From Ampullaceana balthica (taxonomy: Eukaryota; Mollusca; Gastropoda; Lymnaeidae), in assembly GCA_944989445.1 (NCBI GenBank), contig CALYLW010000325.1:752928-816927 (forward strand): 64,000 bases of DNA. The letters run 5' to 3'. The position numbers were made by a program, and so were the translations under genes. This document shows positions 11,542 through 21,792 of the stretch, in pieces. Under the pieces are notes generated by a model. That model saw only the letters and a list, made by a program, of their open reading frames with translations, was not told the DNA's origin and searched no databases. Position 1 is the first letter of the stretch, and each line of letters starts with the position of its first letter.

Positions 11542-11568
11542 CGCCTTTAAGTCATAGTAGACTAACAC
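8836..11568 (-). CDS. Endonuclease-reverse transcriptase of an RTE-like LINE (N-terminally truncated)
   Basis: A 910-codon frame without interruption. Its product would nick target DNA and reverse-transcribe LINE RNA at the nick. The N-terminal part is an exonuclease/endonuclease/phosphatase (APE-like) domain missing its beginning: GDMNAK at about residue 80, and the catalytic SDHH at about 175-178. The reverse transcriptase follows: the TGKAAG-type fingers region, the 'LLSVPSKVFSRTI' and 'EEQAGFRKGRSCIDQI' blocks, and the catalytic FADD at 651-654. The C-terminal region has GHTLRKD and the basic 'GKRQRGRPKRTW' segment typical of the family. The first Met and about nine codons lie in the flanking 68-bp repeat (11542-11568), so the start is accidental; element coding begins at about 11541. 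A full-length relative would have roughly 50 or more further N-terminal residues, so this copy is probably unable to move by itself. The exact clade (RTE, RTE-X or similar) is uncertain. Confidence 0.92.
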   Translation of the reverse strand: MLVYYDLKANKDAFKSLLEWEPISDRIIRAKFLSRFKNVNIIMCYAPTNLAPEEDKVAFYEQLQSIMDKIPKRDILVVMGDMNAKVGNDNIEREKVMGIHGLGNMNENGEMFANFCTFNELVIGGTIFPHKNCHKVTWVSPDNKTENQIDHITIGRTWRSTLQDVRTKRGADIGSDHHLVVAKLKIKLANQRPKTDRRIRFDLGKLRNPQEKNELQLTLKNRFAALQLDDDNEGNIDKTWDNFKEIITVSCKEILKPAPENKKHWISDETWQRIEDRKHAKQKVNQAKTRKHKQLTQQEYHTISKEVTKMLRNDKRLFYNKLAEQAEEAAGKGDLKQLYKITKLLSGKKSNYNVPVRDKQGKVISSIDDQLRRWKEYFQEVLNRPTPLNPPVLTTGETLDINMEEISKEEIWTAINQMKTGKAAGVDNIPPEVLKEGGAEIINQLHSIFNKIWSTETPPAEWKRGLLIKIPKNGDLSQCEKWRGITLLSVPSKVFSRTILNRIKDACDDLLREEQAGFRKGRSCIDQIATLRIIIEQSIEWQSPLYATFVDFEKAFDSINRETIWSIMRHYGIPNKITNIIRNLYENFTCQVVHNGRLTDEFHVTTGVKQGCLLSPLLFLLVLDWVTKEAYASSGKGIQWNLMQKLEDLEFADDLAILSHRLQDMQDKVTALSETGKRVGLKINIQKTKFLKINFLQDGVIQVENRNLEQVNNFLYLGSVVSVAGGTDEDIERRINLARQAFANLKQVWRSTHISVKTKVRIFNTNVKTVLLYGSETWRTTETAKNRLQTFVNRCLRNILKIKWFDKVENSKLWERCGQRTVEQQIMERKWRWIGHTLRKDNSRARQALDWNPQGKRQRGRPKRTWRRSMLDEAGRTGKSWEELKRLARDRVEWRALTEALCSTRNSKDK

Positions 11569-11609
11569 TTAGGTACATTCACAAGCCTTATGGCTAGGAC
11601 CTCACAACA
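11542..11609. repeat. 68-bp direct repeat, right (likely LINE target-site duplication)
   Basis: A perfect match to 8748-8815, adjoining the truncated 5' end of the LINE. Confidence 0.9.
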
Positions 11610-13385
11610 ATTTTATATTTTAGTGATCCTCAATTTAAGAAAAAAACTGGTGCAAATGATTCAGCGTTTAAAACGACGACAATATTGGAACAATTATAAT
11701 TAGTCCCTTAAAATTGCACCTCTAATGGAGAGAGATTGAAGTGACAGCGCTTTCGGGTCGCCAGAAAATCCTCTAATAGTTGATTGAGATTTTCCTAACA
11801 AATCTTCATCTCTCAATAACTCATCATTGACTAGATGTACAACAAGTTCGTCTCTTAGTTGTGACTCTTGCATAACACCGATGACGTCATTAAAAATTTA
11901 ATAATAACAATGCAACTTCTATAGGCCTTGACATAATATGACTGAAATCTATCAATAGAAATATTGGGGTCTTTTTGGTGGGACGATTTTCATAAAAATT
12001 TAATAAAAGATACGATTTAATATATATGTATCTGTAGGTATATTGAGAAGGAAATATCGTATTAGCTATTTGTTAATTCTTAGTTAATTTAAGACGGCTT
12101 ATTTGGCTTGAACAAATAAAAAAAACTCGACTGTATTTATGCTTAAAAATATTATTCCGCTAAAATGTAATCTAAAAATAGAACATTACTCCATGACTGA
12201 TGACGTTTTCCGGTTTTAGAAATGACAAGCACAATAAGATCTTCCGTAGTGAACTTATCAATTTCTTTGAGAGATGTGTTTTGCAAGAATTTATCTATAT
12301 TCAGGTGTAAAGTTAAACTTATGATCAACCACTCACACATGTTTTATTCAAATTGAGACAGTATAATCCCAACTTTTGTATTTTTAAGGAGATATTTTAA
12401 ATAAGAGCCTCTCATTGTTATAGCACAGGCGTAAGTTTCACATAAATAAACTCGACTCAAACCACGGAATGAAGTTTTAAAGTAATTTAAAACATTAAAT
12501 TAAAAATACTAAAGAAAAATAGCAGGTCTGTGTGTAATTAAGAAGTAAACAAGACGCCAAATTGTGTCAGATCCAGTCAATTAGCAGGTCTATATGTAAT
12601 TAATAGTAACAACAAGACGCCAGAAATGTGTCAGAATCAAACTACACAAACACTGAAGATAACAAGATCTTTCAACAACATTTAGCAACCTTATTTATAC
12701 TCGCCGCCATGTACTAGATAAAGAAATTTCCGAGCTTATTTAGAACTTTAGAGAGTACGTTATTATTCTATTTAAATTCTAGAACACATCGTCGTCACAA
12801 AGTGCACAACTAATCTCTACACCAAAGAGGATGTAATAGACGCTAACCCATCTCACCATTCAAATCCAATACTAAATATCATCTAATTTATATGTTACAG
12901 ATCTGATAGCAGACTGGTTGTTTTTGATGAGATCAGGGAATACAGTTATATTTGTTATTGAATTTTCAAAAAAAAAGGTCAACATAAATAAATCAAAGGA
13001 AACAAATTAATTCAAATTTATTATAAATATTTTGCAGTTAAAAATTGTAAACAAAATTTAATAATGCTTACTTTTTTTTTCACATGCTTTTAAAAAAACA
13101 AAAAACTTTTAAATTTATAATAAATAAATTAACAATTATCTGTAATTTTTTTAGCTCTCAACATGTACTGCCCAAGTTAAATGGCTTTGCGATTTTTTTA
13201 TATTATTTATTTCACAAGTTTCATTGACATGCTCCTCTATGATTTCTCTACTCTCGCTTCGTTGTTCTTTTTTCCCCTTTACACTTCTTCCTGGCCCGTT
13301 TATAAAGTTATCAATCTTGAGAAGCTAGATTCAAATGAAAACATAGAAACTACCGACGTAAGCTAATAAAAAAAAAGAATGCATA
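11610..13385. other. AT-rich stretch, mostly unassigned
   Basis: No gene is recognisable. 12150-12230 is a reverse fragment of family B ('cgctaaaatgtaatctaaaa', 'gacgttttccggttttag'). At 12522-12655 a unit of about 64 bp beginning 'agcaggtct' and containing 'aacaagacgcca' is present twice in tandem, imperfectly. The rest shows nothing I can support. Confidence 0.5.
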
Positions 13386-13390
13386 AAAAT

Positions 13391-13414
13391 AAGAGAGAGA
13401 GAGAAAGAGAGAGG

Positions 13415-13464
<50 letters not shown>

Positions 13465-13487
13465 AAGAGAGAGAGAGAAAGAGATAA
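13391..13487. repeat. (GA)n-rich microsatellite
   Basis: A purine-only tract of GAGA with occasional A or G interruptions. It produces a spurious Ser/Leu-rich frame on the minus strand. Confidence 0.95.
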
Positions 13488-13609
13488 GAAAAAGTTTGTA
13501 TTTCACTAAATAAATATTCTGGAGCATGATACAAGAGGCAGGGAGGATTTGAAATTAAAAAAATTAATTCCGGGGTCAGAAAAATATTGGATTTCTCAAA
13601 CCATTACAC

Positions 13610-13792
13610 CAGGGATCTCCAAACTGCGGCCCGCGAGGCTCTCTCATCCGGCACCTGGAGACATTTTAATTTCCCCAAAAATATAATATAATTTTACCTG
13701 TAGTTTAATAAAAAAAACTGTATGTAGTCAGCCCCCAAACTTCTGTTTGACAGTTAATGCGGCCCTCCGGCAGAAAAGTTTGGAGATCGCTG
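13610..13792. mobile_element. hAT-type MITE, 183 bp
   Basis: The left end is 'cagggatctccaaactg' and the right end reads, in reverse complement, 'cagcgatctccaaactttt', giving terminal inverted repeats of at least 15 bp with one mismatch. The flanks are 'cattacac' (13602-13609) and 'cattaccc' (13793-13800), an 8-bp target duplication with one change. Both are hAT features. There is no coding capacity. Confidence 0.85.
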
Positions 13793-13919
13793 CATTACCC
13801 GAACAATAGCTAATAGCTCCATGTAGATAAAATACAAGATATGGAAAGGAATTGTGTGATCAAAACAATCAATTATAGCTTGATCGCATTTATATTCTAT
13901 TTATGATATTACTCTCTTT

Positions 13920-13946
13920 TTAGATATAGATATAGATATAGATAGT
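13920..13946. repeat. (ATAGAT)n short tandem repeat
   Basis: About four copies of the hexamer 'atagat'. Confidence 0.85.
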
Positions 13947-14021
13947 TCCTTACAATGTCAACATGGAGGCGGATATTCAGTTGTCTTCAATAAATAATAA
14001 AACAAACCCGTAAAAACAAAG

Positions 14022-15067
14022 TTTTTGACTATAAATCCCTTATATATGAGACATAACTAAAAGTATTGATTATGTTCAAACGTGACAAACATTTACAGAA
14101 TGAATCTTTCTTAACTCCCCTTTGCTTTATAACCTGGGGGGTGGGAGAGGGGAAAGGTCTGGTCTCCGATCGCTGGACCGAGCTCAGCGGGACACGTAAA
14201 ATGTAAACAAAAGCACGCCGGTACATCGACGATGTGGCGTCAGCACGCGAACTGAACTGTCACGTGAAAAAAAACAATAACAAACTGTGAAATTGAATTG
14301 CATACGTTGTATAGTGATAAACTAAAAATGCACTAATTTAATTACGGTACGTTCGATCGATCTGAAATTTTGATACAATGCATTGTTGGGTGACACAAAT
14401 CTATGTGCCAAATTTCAGTTGGATGGCATAACGGAAAGTGGGTCATTTTTTACTTTTGTTTTTCCGCCTGCCCGACGACGAACGACAGACAGAGAGAGAC
14501 GGTGGTGAAGTTAATATAAGGGATTTAAAAACAAACCCGTAAAAACAAAATTTTTGGCTATAAATCCCTTATATATGAGACATAACTAACAGTATTGATT
14601 ATTTTCAAACATTTACAGACTGAATCTGTCTTAACTCAACTTTGCTTCATAACCATGGGGGATGGGGGGTGGGGGTGGGAGAGGGGAAAAGCCTGGTCAC
14701 CGATCGCTGGTCCGAGCTCAGCGTGACACGTAAAATGTAAAAAAAAGCACGCCGGTAGTTTGATGGGTCGCGTCCAAGCGTCAACTCAAACTCTCACGTG
14801 GTAAAAAAAACAATAACAAACAGTGAATTTGAATTAAATACGTTATACAGGATAAAATAAAAATGCATTAATTTAATTACGGTACGTTCGATCGATCTGA
14901 CATTTTGATACGATGCATTGTTAGGTGAGACTGGTCCATGTGCCAAATTTCTGCTCGATCGGATCACGGGAAGTGGGTCATTATTCACTTTTGTTTTTTC
15001 CGCCCGACCGACGTACGAAGAGAGAGATGACGACAGACAAGATTTCGAAGTTAATATAAGGGATTTA
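14022..15067 (+). repeat. Two tandem copies of repeat family E (subfamily 2)
   Basis: Copy 1 is about 14022-14527 and copy 2 about 14545-15067, separated by 'acaaacccgtaaaaacaaa'. Each starts 'ttttgactataaatccctt' / 'ggctataaatcccttatat' and ends 'gttaatataagggattta', so 'aaatcccttatat' and 'atataagggattt' form terminal inverted repeats. Both contain the conserved family core 'cgatcgatctgaaattttga' (or 'cgatcgatctgacattttga') at about 14353 and 14889. The copies differ by substitutions and short indels. They share the core and ends with the 'gcgcac' subfamily at 16389, 23383-24690, 27127 and 52403, but lack its internal 'aatacgcacc' repeats. The frame at 14918-15160 is not conserved in copy 1. 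Confidence 0.8.
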
Positions 15068-15315
15068 AAAACGCTATTTTCAAAAGTCCGCATAAAATTG
15101 TTCAGTACGGAAAAGAGATTTAATTTTTCTCTCTTTGTCTCTACATTCTCTGATTTTTAGCTTATGTGTAATGTACTGTCCTTTATGTTGTTATTATGGT
15201 ATGAATGGTTATTTAATTATTATATGTATGTTATGATCTCCATGTAAAGCGCTGTGAGCCCGGTTCCTTGCTGGGATACAGCGCTATATAAATTATCAAT
15301 TATTGTCATTATTAC
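15068..15315 (+). mobile_element. L2/CR1-like LINE 3' end
   Basis: 'gtaaagcgctgtgagcccgg' and 'gggatacagcgctatataaa' at about 15245-15295 form the stem-loop-like 3' terminus typical of L2-type LINEs, followed by a degenerate 'attattgtcattatt' tail. 'agcttatgtgtaatgtactgt' (about 15159) matches the sequence just after the stop codon of the LINE at 63385-63951, which supports a shared family. The upstream boundary is uncertain. Confidence 0.7.
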
Positions 15316-15384
15316 AATCATTTACTATGCGTCTTTCAGGCAAAAGGGACAAATCCAAAAACTGAAATATATCCATTTTGAAAA

Positions 15385-15416
15385 CTTCCGTCATTTTTTG
15401 ACTGGTAATAGACTAG
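15385..15416 (+). mobile_element. Helitron-like 3' terminus (decayed hairpin)
   Basis: 'aaaacttccgtcattttttg' then 'actggtaatagactag', followed by T. This is the same terminus as at 42508-42541 and, in reverse, at 5941, with one arm of the hairpin mutated. The 5' end was not located. Confidence 0.55.
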
Positions 15417-16388
15417 TATTTCTATAAAACGGCTTGTCTAATGTCTATATGCTATTAAAACAATTGCCATTCAAGGTCTAGTCTACAGTCTACATGTTGT
15501 TTTTCATACAGTGTTTTTAAATGCGTACAGACTCCATATCAATTTAATTAAAATATTGAAAAAAAAATAAAACATAAACAAACAAAATAAAAATAATTTA
15601 ACAAAAAAATAAAAATAACAAGTTAAGTTTATATTTATTACCGAAAGATTCTGTGAGATTTTAGTAATATGTGGGTTTCATGATTTAAAGGGTGTCGACG
15701 TTTATAAAAAGAATTTTCTTAAATTATAAAATTAATATAAAACTTGTAGCCACGCGAGTTACAAATATTTGACTACTATGATATTTTTTTACAATGTACT
15801 TTTAATACAACTGTTTAATTGACATTGTATCCCTAATTATAGGGACCGAGTTCAAGTGGCGTGCCACTAAGATAAATTACATCAAGATATTTAATGTCCA
15901 ATAGCGATAATGGGCTAGATATGTAGACGAGCATTTGATTAATGTTAATATATAAATTAAATAGTTTTAGTTACAGTGAAATGAATAAGATATTAAAAGG
16001 TATTTCGTTCATCAAATGTTATATTTCTATGAATTCTTATAAGCTTCATGCAATGAAACATTTATGTAGCACACATTATTAGTAATAAAGCTCGTAGACA
16101 TGTAAATTATACTTAAAATCAGTTTTAAATTAAAAATGCTATAATTAATCTTCTCATCTAAGTCTTTCAAGTGAAATTTTATATTAAATAAGTCAGCACT
16201 GATGCTTTGTGGTGCTACCCTGATGGAAATAACATATTCATTTCGCATCTTATATAAAAAACGCAAAGTCCTTTAATAAAAACAGCTAGATCCGAACTGC
16301 GGCGTATAGCAAACGCAGCAGTATTGCTCATAGTGCAAAGAAATGGAGAAAAGAACAAGAACAAAAAGCTGCATGAAATTTAAAAAAA
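15417..16388. other. AT-rich stretch, nothing recognised
   Basis: Only short frames (for example 16027-16266, minus strand) without recognisable domains or repeat copies elsewhere in the window. Confidence 0.5.
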
Positions 16389-16742
16389 AAGTTTTAAAAA
16401 CAGTTTTTGACTATAAATCCTTTATGCACGAGAAGTAACTAAAAGAACGTTCATTTTAATACGCAGCGCAAGAAATCCAAAAATACAAAATTGTAGTTGT
16501 GTCATAAAACATGTTTAATATAATGCGCACCGATCAGGAATATGTTAATAAAAAGTGTTGTCAATAAAATACGCACCTTATTGCGCGATATATTAATATT
16601 GTCAATATAATGCGCACCCTAACACTATATCTCAAAATATAACATGATACATAGGAATAAATAAAAAAATCTAAAAAATCAATAATTAAATTACGGTACA
16701 TGTGATCGATCTGAAATTTTAAAACATTGTTTTTATCATCGG
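16389..16742 (+). repeat. Family E copy, left part, split by the LTR retrotransposon
   Basis: This runs from 'cagtttttgactataaatcc' through 'aatgcgcaccgatcaggaat' to 'attgtttttatcatcgg', and resumes at 23383 with 'tacgaaactgcctgcaaaat' after the inserted element. The intact sequence of the junction is seen at 53238-53270. Confidence 0.9.
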
Positions 16743-17053
16743 TGTAACGATGTATCTTTATATTTCTCTCTTTTATGTAGGCGTTCTCACTATAATTAAT
16801 CTTGTGCACAATAATTCACTGAAGAATTCGTTTATCCAAAACAACTTTAATATACATATATATTGTACACATAAGAATCATTTGAGGTAATATAACGTGG
16901 AAATCTTGAATCATTCATCACAGAACCTTCCTCGACGGAAGTCTACACACAACTGTTCGCCCAACACTTTCAACCAATAGAAATGCTCCTTTCTTCCCGC
17001 GTCCACCATACATGTGACCTTACGTCACAAAATTATGTTAATCAGATGTGACA
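16743..17053 (-). repeat. 3' LTR (311 bp)
   Basis: Identical to 23067-23377 except at 17024. In element orientation it runs 'tgtcacatctg...' to '...catcgttaca'. Confidence 0.95.
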
Positions 17054-17069
17054 TTCACCCCCATCCTTC
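17054..17069 (-). promoter_or_regulatory. Polypurine tract of the LTR element
   Basis: The minus strand reads 'gaaggatgggggtgaa' directly before the 3' LTR. This is the usual position for the plus-strand DNA primer in reverse transcription. Confidence 0.75.
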
Positions 17070-17610
17070 AAAAAAAAATGTTTATGAAATACAACATTTT
17101 TGGTCTTCATAAAATCAAATCAATCTATATCTATATTCAAATTTCAAATATTTATCATCAATGAACATTCATTTTCTTACATACAACTTCTGGATATAGA
17201 ATCAATAAGAAAAAATCTGTAGGACTGTAACAGTCTAAACATAAGAAATAATGAGAAAAAATCTGTAGAACTGCAACAGTCTTAACATAAGAAATAATGA
17301 GAAAAAAATCTGTAGAACTGCAACCGTCTACCTGTGCTGAAAAAATGAAAATGGACTTTTAAACACATCTGTAATTTTGTGTAATTAAAACATTTAAAGA
17401 CTCAATATTATTAAAATTAACTAATAATCCAATGGAATTCAAACACTGTTCCTTGTCCATTGTTCAACAAATAAAAATATTAATATAACTACAGTCTCTG
17501 TTTGTATCCTTTAGGAATTCACAGACTAATTTTAAAACAGTCTCTTATTTTATCATTTAGTAATTCACAGAATGTCTTTTTAATAGTCTCTGGTTTTATC
17601 TGTTAGGAGT
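17070..17610. other. 3' untranslated part of the LTR element
   Basis: AT-rich DNA between the pol stop and the polypurine tract. A unit of about 65 bp containing 'aatctgtagaactgcaacag' recurs two to three times at 17205-17330. A second imperfect repeat containing 'ttcacagantgtctttt' lies at 17515-17620. No env-like frame is visible. Confidence 0.7.
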
Positions 17611-20600
17611 TCACAGAGTGTCTTTATTTATTGTCATTCTACTTAATATGTCTGCAACCACATTGTCCTTTCCCTTCACAGGTTTAATGTCAAATTTGTA
17701 GTCGGCTAATAGCATAGCCCAACGATTCACTTTGGCGTTGCTGATCTTCTTCTTGTTGAATGCCACAAGTGGTTTGTGGTCTGTTAGAAGAGTGAATGTT
17801 CTACCTAGAAGGTATTTTTGAAGTTTTTGTAGAGCCCACACTATGGCTAGACATTCTCTCTCTATGGTGCTGTAGTTACACTCTGTTTTGGTCAAGTTTC
17901 TGCTAAGATACTGTATAGGATGTAGGATACCATCATGTTCTTGCATGAGGCACGCTCCTAATGCAATGGACGATGCATCGGTAGAAACAATGAAAGGTTT
18001 GTCCCATTGAGGTGTAACTAAGATGGGTTTCTTCCTGAATGCCTCTTGAATGTTCTCTAATGCGTCGAGGCAATCTCCTGGAAATTGAAATTTTCTAATA
18101 TCTTTGGTTTTTGTAACTTGTGTTAGTGGATGAACTATTTCTGCATAATTTGCAATAAAAGGTCTGTAAAAGTTACATAGTCCCAGCAGGGCTTGCACTT
18201 GTTTTTTAGATTTTGGGACAGACAGATTAAATATCTTGTTTTCATTTTCTTCAGTGGGAGTGACTGCACCGCCTCCTATTCTGTATCCCAAAAAATCTAT
18301 ATACTTCTTTCCAATGTTGATCTTTTCTGGTGAGATTGTCACATTATGTTTCTTGAGTCTATCCAGTACAGCTTCAAGTGTATGGATATGTGATTCCCAA
18401 TCTTTAGTGTGGATGCATATATCGTCGACATAATGTACCACATTTGGAATTCCTTTTAGCATCACTTTCATAAATCTGCTAAAAGTGGCCGTACTGTTGA
18501 CCAGTCCAAATGGCATTACTAACCATTCATACACCTCATCCATGGCTATGAATGCAATGTATTTTATAGAATCAGGATCCATGTTAATCTGCCAAAAACC
18601 TCTGTTTAAGTCAAATGTAGTGAATATTCTGGAAGTACCAATTATGTCTATCATGTCTCTTGGGTCTCCAATAGGTTCATGGTCCAATTTTGTAATATTA
18701 TTCAACTGTCTGTAGTCACAGCACAGTCGAATCTTTCCATTCTTCTTTTTTACTATGACAGTTGGTGAGGTATAGTTAGCGTCAACTGCTTTTCTTATTT
18801 TGTTTTCTTTAAGTAGGTAGTCAATTTCTTGCCTTACTGTGTCTCTATGTGCCATTGGAATAGGGTATACTTTGGTCTTGAAGGGTTCATGTTCCAAAAC
18901 TTGTATCTTGTGAGTCACAGTTTTTGTGTTGCCTGTTTCTTTTGTTATGACACCTTTGTATTTTTGAAAAATTTTGATCACTCTGTGTTTCATATTATCT
19001 GGTATGTCAGATGATATTTTTTCACTGTCAAGACTGTTCATTTTCATTGCATTGTCATTTTCATCATTTACCGTGATGATGACATTAACAGTTTGCTTTC
19101 CTTCTTTATTGTCATCATATGTTCTTAGTTTGTCAATATGTAATTTTTTCACATGTCCTTTGATATTGACACTATAAGTGACATCACTAAGTTTCTCTTC
19201 AATTTTGTATGGACCTTCCCATGTGATTTCATTCTTTGTGTTTGGTAAGCATACTAGGACTTGTTGTTCAGGCTCAAATGTTCTCAAATGTCTGTGTCTA
19301 TTTTTGATTTCTCTGTGTCTTGTACTTTGCTTGATTAGTCTTTGCTTTGCTGCTTCAATACTGTAAAGTATTTTATCTCTAGTGTCTGACATCAGCTGAT
19401 ATCTGTCCTGTATGGCATCTTGTTTACTTATAAGCCTTTCTTTGAAATTCTTTAAGGGACTTGTAGGGTTTTGGCCAAACATTAACTCAAAAGGACTAAA
19501 GCCAGTGCTTTCATGTTTGCTGCTGTTGTATGCAAACAGTATTAAGGGTAAATATTCATGCCATCTGTCCTCATGGTCCACTGTCACCTTTAATAGCATA
19601 TTCTTGATGGTTTTGTTTAGTCTTTCAATCACTCCATTTGACTGTGGATGGTACACTGTGCTGTGTACTTGTGTAATGTTTAACATTTTCAAAATGGCTT
19701 GTGTCATCTGACCCTTGAATTGGCTGCCATTGTCCGACAGAAGTGTTTGAGGGAAACCATATCTGCTAAAAACATTGAGTAATGCGTTGCATATATTTTC
19801 TGCATCTATTCGCTTCAGTGGGATAGCTTCACCCCATCTGGTGGCTATGTCCACTATGGTTAGAGCATACATATGTTTCTTCTTTGACATCTTTTTGAAT
19901 GGTCCTATCAGGTCTATGGCAATTTTCTCGAATAAGAAGTTTGCCTTGTCAGATGATTGTATGGGTGCTGTGTGCCTCCCATCTTTGGGATTATGTCGTA
20001 GACACACTGTACATGCCTTGATGTATTCTTTTATCTGCCTTGCCATTTTAGGCCAGTAAAAGTTTTCTGCTATTGTAGTAATTGTTTTCTTGGCGCCCAT
20101 ATGTCCACCTAAAGGACTGTCATGTGTCATTTTGATAATGGTTTCCTGTAACTTTTTGGGAAGAACCACTCTTTTGCACGTACCTTCCTGTGCAATGTTT
20201 ATTAATATGCCTTTATCTAGCTTGTAATTTTTGTTGTGGCCTGTTTCATTGTCTTTGATAAGTTTCATTTTTATTTCCCTGATTGTGTTATCTTCTTCTT
20301 GTAGTTGTTTGAACTCTTGTTTGGACATCAGTTGGCTTCCTATTTCAAGTTTCTCATCAACTTCAATGTCTGTGATCTCTTTTCTTTTTGTGGTGGCTCT
20401 TGTTTGTACAGTAGCACATACTTGATGGTTGTTATCATGCCAGGCCTTGTATACTTCATCAGTATTGTCCACCACACCTTCAATGTTCCCTATAATAAGA
20501 TCACAAATGGCGTCTTGTAAGACTCTGGCTCTAACTTTACCATGAAACCAGGGTGAGTTGATGGTGAAAATTGCAGTTGGACACTCTCTCTTTGTGCCAT

Positions 20601-21792
20601 CAGCCATTATCAGTGTGTCTTTTTTTCCATCATACTCTTCTTCTTTCACCATCTTATCACGGACTACAATTGTTGTGCATCCAGTGTCACGAAGACACAT
20701 ACACTTTCGATCATTGATGTACACTGGGTAACATTTCAGTGTGCCATGATCCTTGATAGTGGCCACAGTACTACTAGATTGTGATTCTTCTTGTTTCATT
20801 TTTCCTTTATTATCTCCCTCTTGGTGGTCATTCCTTCTCCAGGGCTGATCATGATTTCTGTATCTGGAGTCATGATTGTATCTGCCTCTCCATGATCTTC
20901 TACCTTTGCTTTTAAAATGACCTTGTCTTGACCTTTCTTCTGTTTTCTTTTTTATAGGGCTGTCATTAGGTGACATCCCATTTGGTTGTCCTTTATTGTG
21001 GTAACACTGCTTCGCCATATGTCCTGGCTTGTTACAGTACCAACAAATAGTTTGTCTGTTGCCTTGGTTTGGCAGACTCTGGTTTCTCATACCTTGCCTT
21101 TTTTCTTGACTTTTAATTTGTATTGCTGCAAATATGTCTTGTCTCTTATCCATTTCCACATTCGGATGAGAGTCTTTGAATGTTCGTAATGCATTTGTTA
21201 GCTCTGCTTGAGTACGAACTTTCTTGTCAGTCAAATATGTGAATAGGGTTGGTGTTGCATTTTCTAAAAACTTGTCAATTAACACCATGTCTATTATGGC
21301 CTTTGGATTGCTCGTATCTATTGCTGTCAGTTCCAGCCATTTTGTTAGTTTGACTTGTGCTTCATGTACTATGATCTGTGGATCTTTGTCCATCTTGATT
21401 CTCATTTCATGAAATTCTCTTCTATAATCATTTTCTGACTTTCCAAAATGACATAGAAGTGCCTTTTTGACATTCTTATATATGCTTTTGTCTTCTTTGG
21501 CTATACTGTTATAAGCTTCAAATGCTTCTCCAGTTAATTGAGTCATCAGTTGTGCTGGCCAATCTTCTTCATTATAGCTTTTCATAGCCATTATGGATTC
21601 GAAATAATCCAAATAAACATCCATTTTTTCTTTTTGGCTATCATATTTTCTTACTTTAATAGTATCCCTTGGTGCTGACCTTCTATTTGTTTCATCACCA
21701 GGATTGTGGCCATTACTGTCTTGCTCCCTTTGTAATTTTAACTTATCGATTGCAAGTTGTTCAATTTCTCTTTTTACTATGAGTCTTTGCAT
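17611..21792 (-). CDS. Gag-pol polyprotein: gag, zinc knuckle, protease, integrase, RT, RNase H
   Basis: A 1393-codon open frame encoding the structural and replicative proteins of the LTR element. A gag/capsid-like region (about 50-200) is followed by a CCHC zinc knuckle at 250-263 and an aspartic protease motif DTG at 369-371. The integrase has an HHCC zinc domain at 557-597 and a catalytic triad at D627, D687 and E723, with the expected 35 residues between the last two. A GPY/F-type module ('WEGPY', 'HIDKLR') follows near 870-910. The reverse transcriptase, with YVDD at 1121-1124, lies downstream of the integrase. RNase H follows (first Asp at 1272, 'ERECLAIVWAL', 'LLTDHKPL'). RT and RNase H sequences are gypsy-like, but the order is that of copia, as described for Gmr1 elements. 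The same frame continues upstream to 22233 with one in-frame TGA at 21961-21963, so Met at 21792 is either a real start or simply the first Met after that stop. All catalytic residues I checked are present. Confidence 0.95.
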   Translation of the reverse strand: MQRLIVKREIEQLAIDKLKLQREQDSNGHNPGDETNRRSAPRDTIKVRKYDSQKEKMDVYLDYFESIMAMKSYNEEDWPAQLMTQLTGEAFEAYNSIAKEDKSIYKNVKKALLCHFGKSENDYRREFHEMRIKMDKDPQIIVHEAQVKLTKWLELTAIDTSNPKAIIDMVLIDKFLENATPTLFTYLTDKKVRTQAELTNALRTFKDSHPNVEMDKRQDIFAAIQIKSQEKRQGMRNQSLPNQGNRQTICWYCNKPGHMAKQCYHNKGQPNGMSPNDSPIKKKTEERSRQGHFKSKGRRSWRGRYNHDSRYRNHDQPWRRNDHQEGDNKGKMKQEESQSSSTVATIKDHGTLKCYPVYINDRKCMCLRDTGCTTIVVRDKMVKEEEYDGKKDTLIMADGTKRECPTAIFTINSPWFHGKVRARVLQDAICDLIIGNIEGVVDNTDEVYKAWHDNNHQVCATVQTRATTKRKEITDIEVDEKLEIGSQLMSKQEFKQLQEEDNTIREIKMKLIKDNETGHNKNYKLDKGILINIAQEGTCKRVVLPKKLQETIIKMTHDSPLGGHMGAKKTITTIAENFYWPKMARQIKEYIKACTVCLRHNPKDGRHTAPIQSSDKANFLFEKIAIDLIGPFKKMSKKKHMYALTIVDIATRWGEAIPLKRIDAENICNALLNVFSRYGFPQTLLSDNGSQFKGQMTQAILKMLNITQVHSTVYHPQSNGVIERLNKTIKNMLLKVTVDHEDRWHEYLPLILFAYNSSKHESTGFSPFELMFGQNPTSPLKNFKERLISKQDAIQDRYQLMSDTRDKILYSIEAAKQRLIKQSTRHREIKNRHRHLRTFEPEQQVLVCLPNTKNEITWEGPYKIEEKLSDVTYSVNIKGHVKKLHIDKLRTYDDNKEGKQTVNVIITVNDENDNAMKMNSLDSEKISSDIPDNMKHRVIKIFQKYKGVITKETGNTKTVTHKIQVLEHEPFKTKVYPIPMAHRDTVRQEIDYLLKENKIRKAVDANYTSPTVIVKKKNGKIRLCCDYRQLNNITKLDHEPIGDPRDMIDIIGTSRIFTTFDLNRGFWQINMDPDSIKYIAFIAMDEVYEWLVMPFGLVNSTATFSRFMKVMLKGIPNVVHYVDDICIHTKDWESHIHTLEAVLDRLKKHNVTISPEKINIGKKYIDFLGYRIGGGAVTPTEENENKIFNLSVPKSKKQVQALLGLCNFYRPFIANYAEIVHPLTQVTKTKDIRKFQFPGDCLDALENIQEAFRKKPILVTPQWDKPFIVSTDASSIALGACLMQEHDGILHPIQYLSRNLTKTECNYSTIERECLAIVWALQKLQKYLLGRTFTLLTDHKPLVAFNKKKISNAKVNRWAMLLADYKFDIKPVKGKDNVVADILSRMTINKDTL

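Noticed and set aside
13331..13534. Ser/Leu-rich frame on the minus strand
   Set aside because: It is a translation of the GA microsatellite.
17054..17610. Search for an envelope-like gene downstream of RNase H
   Set aside because: No frame of useful length or hydrophobic pattern was seen between the pol stop and the polypurine tract.
18236..21412. Plus-strand frames across the LTR element
   Set aside because: They are hydrophobic shadows opposite a long conserved gag-pol frame on the minus strand.
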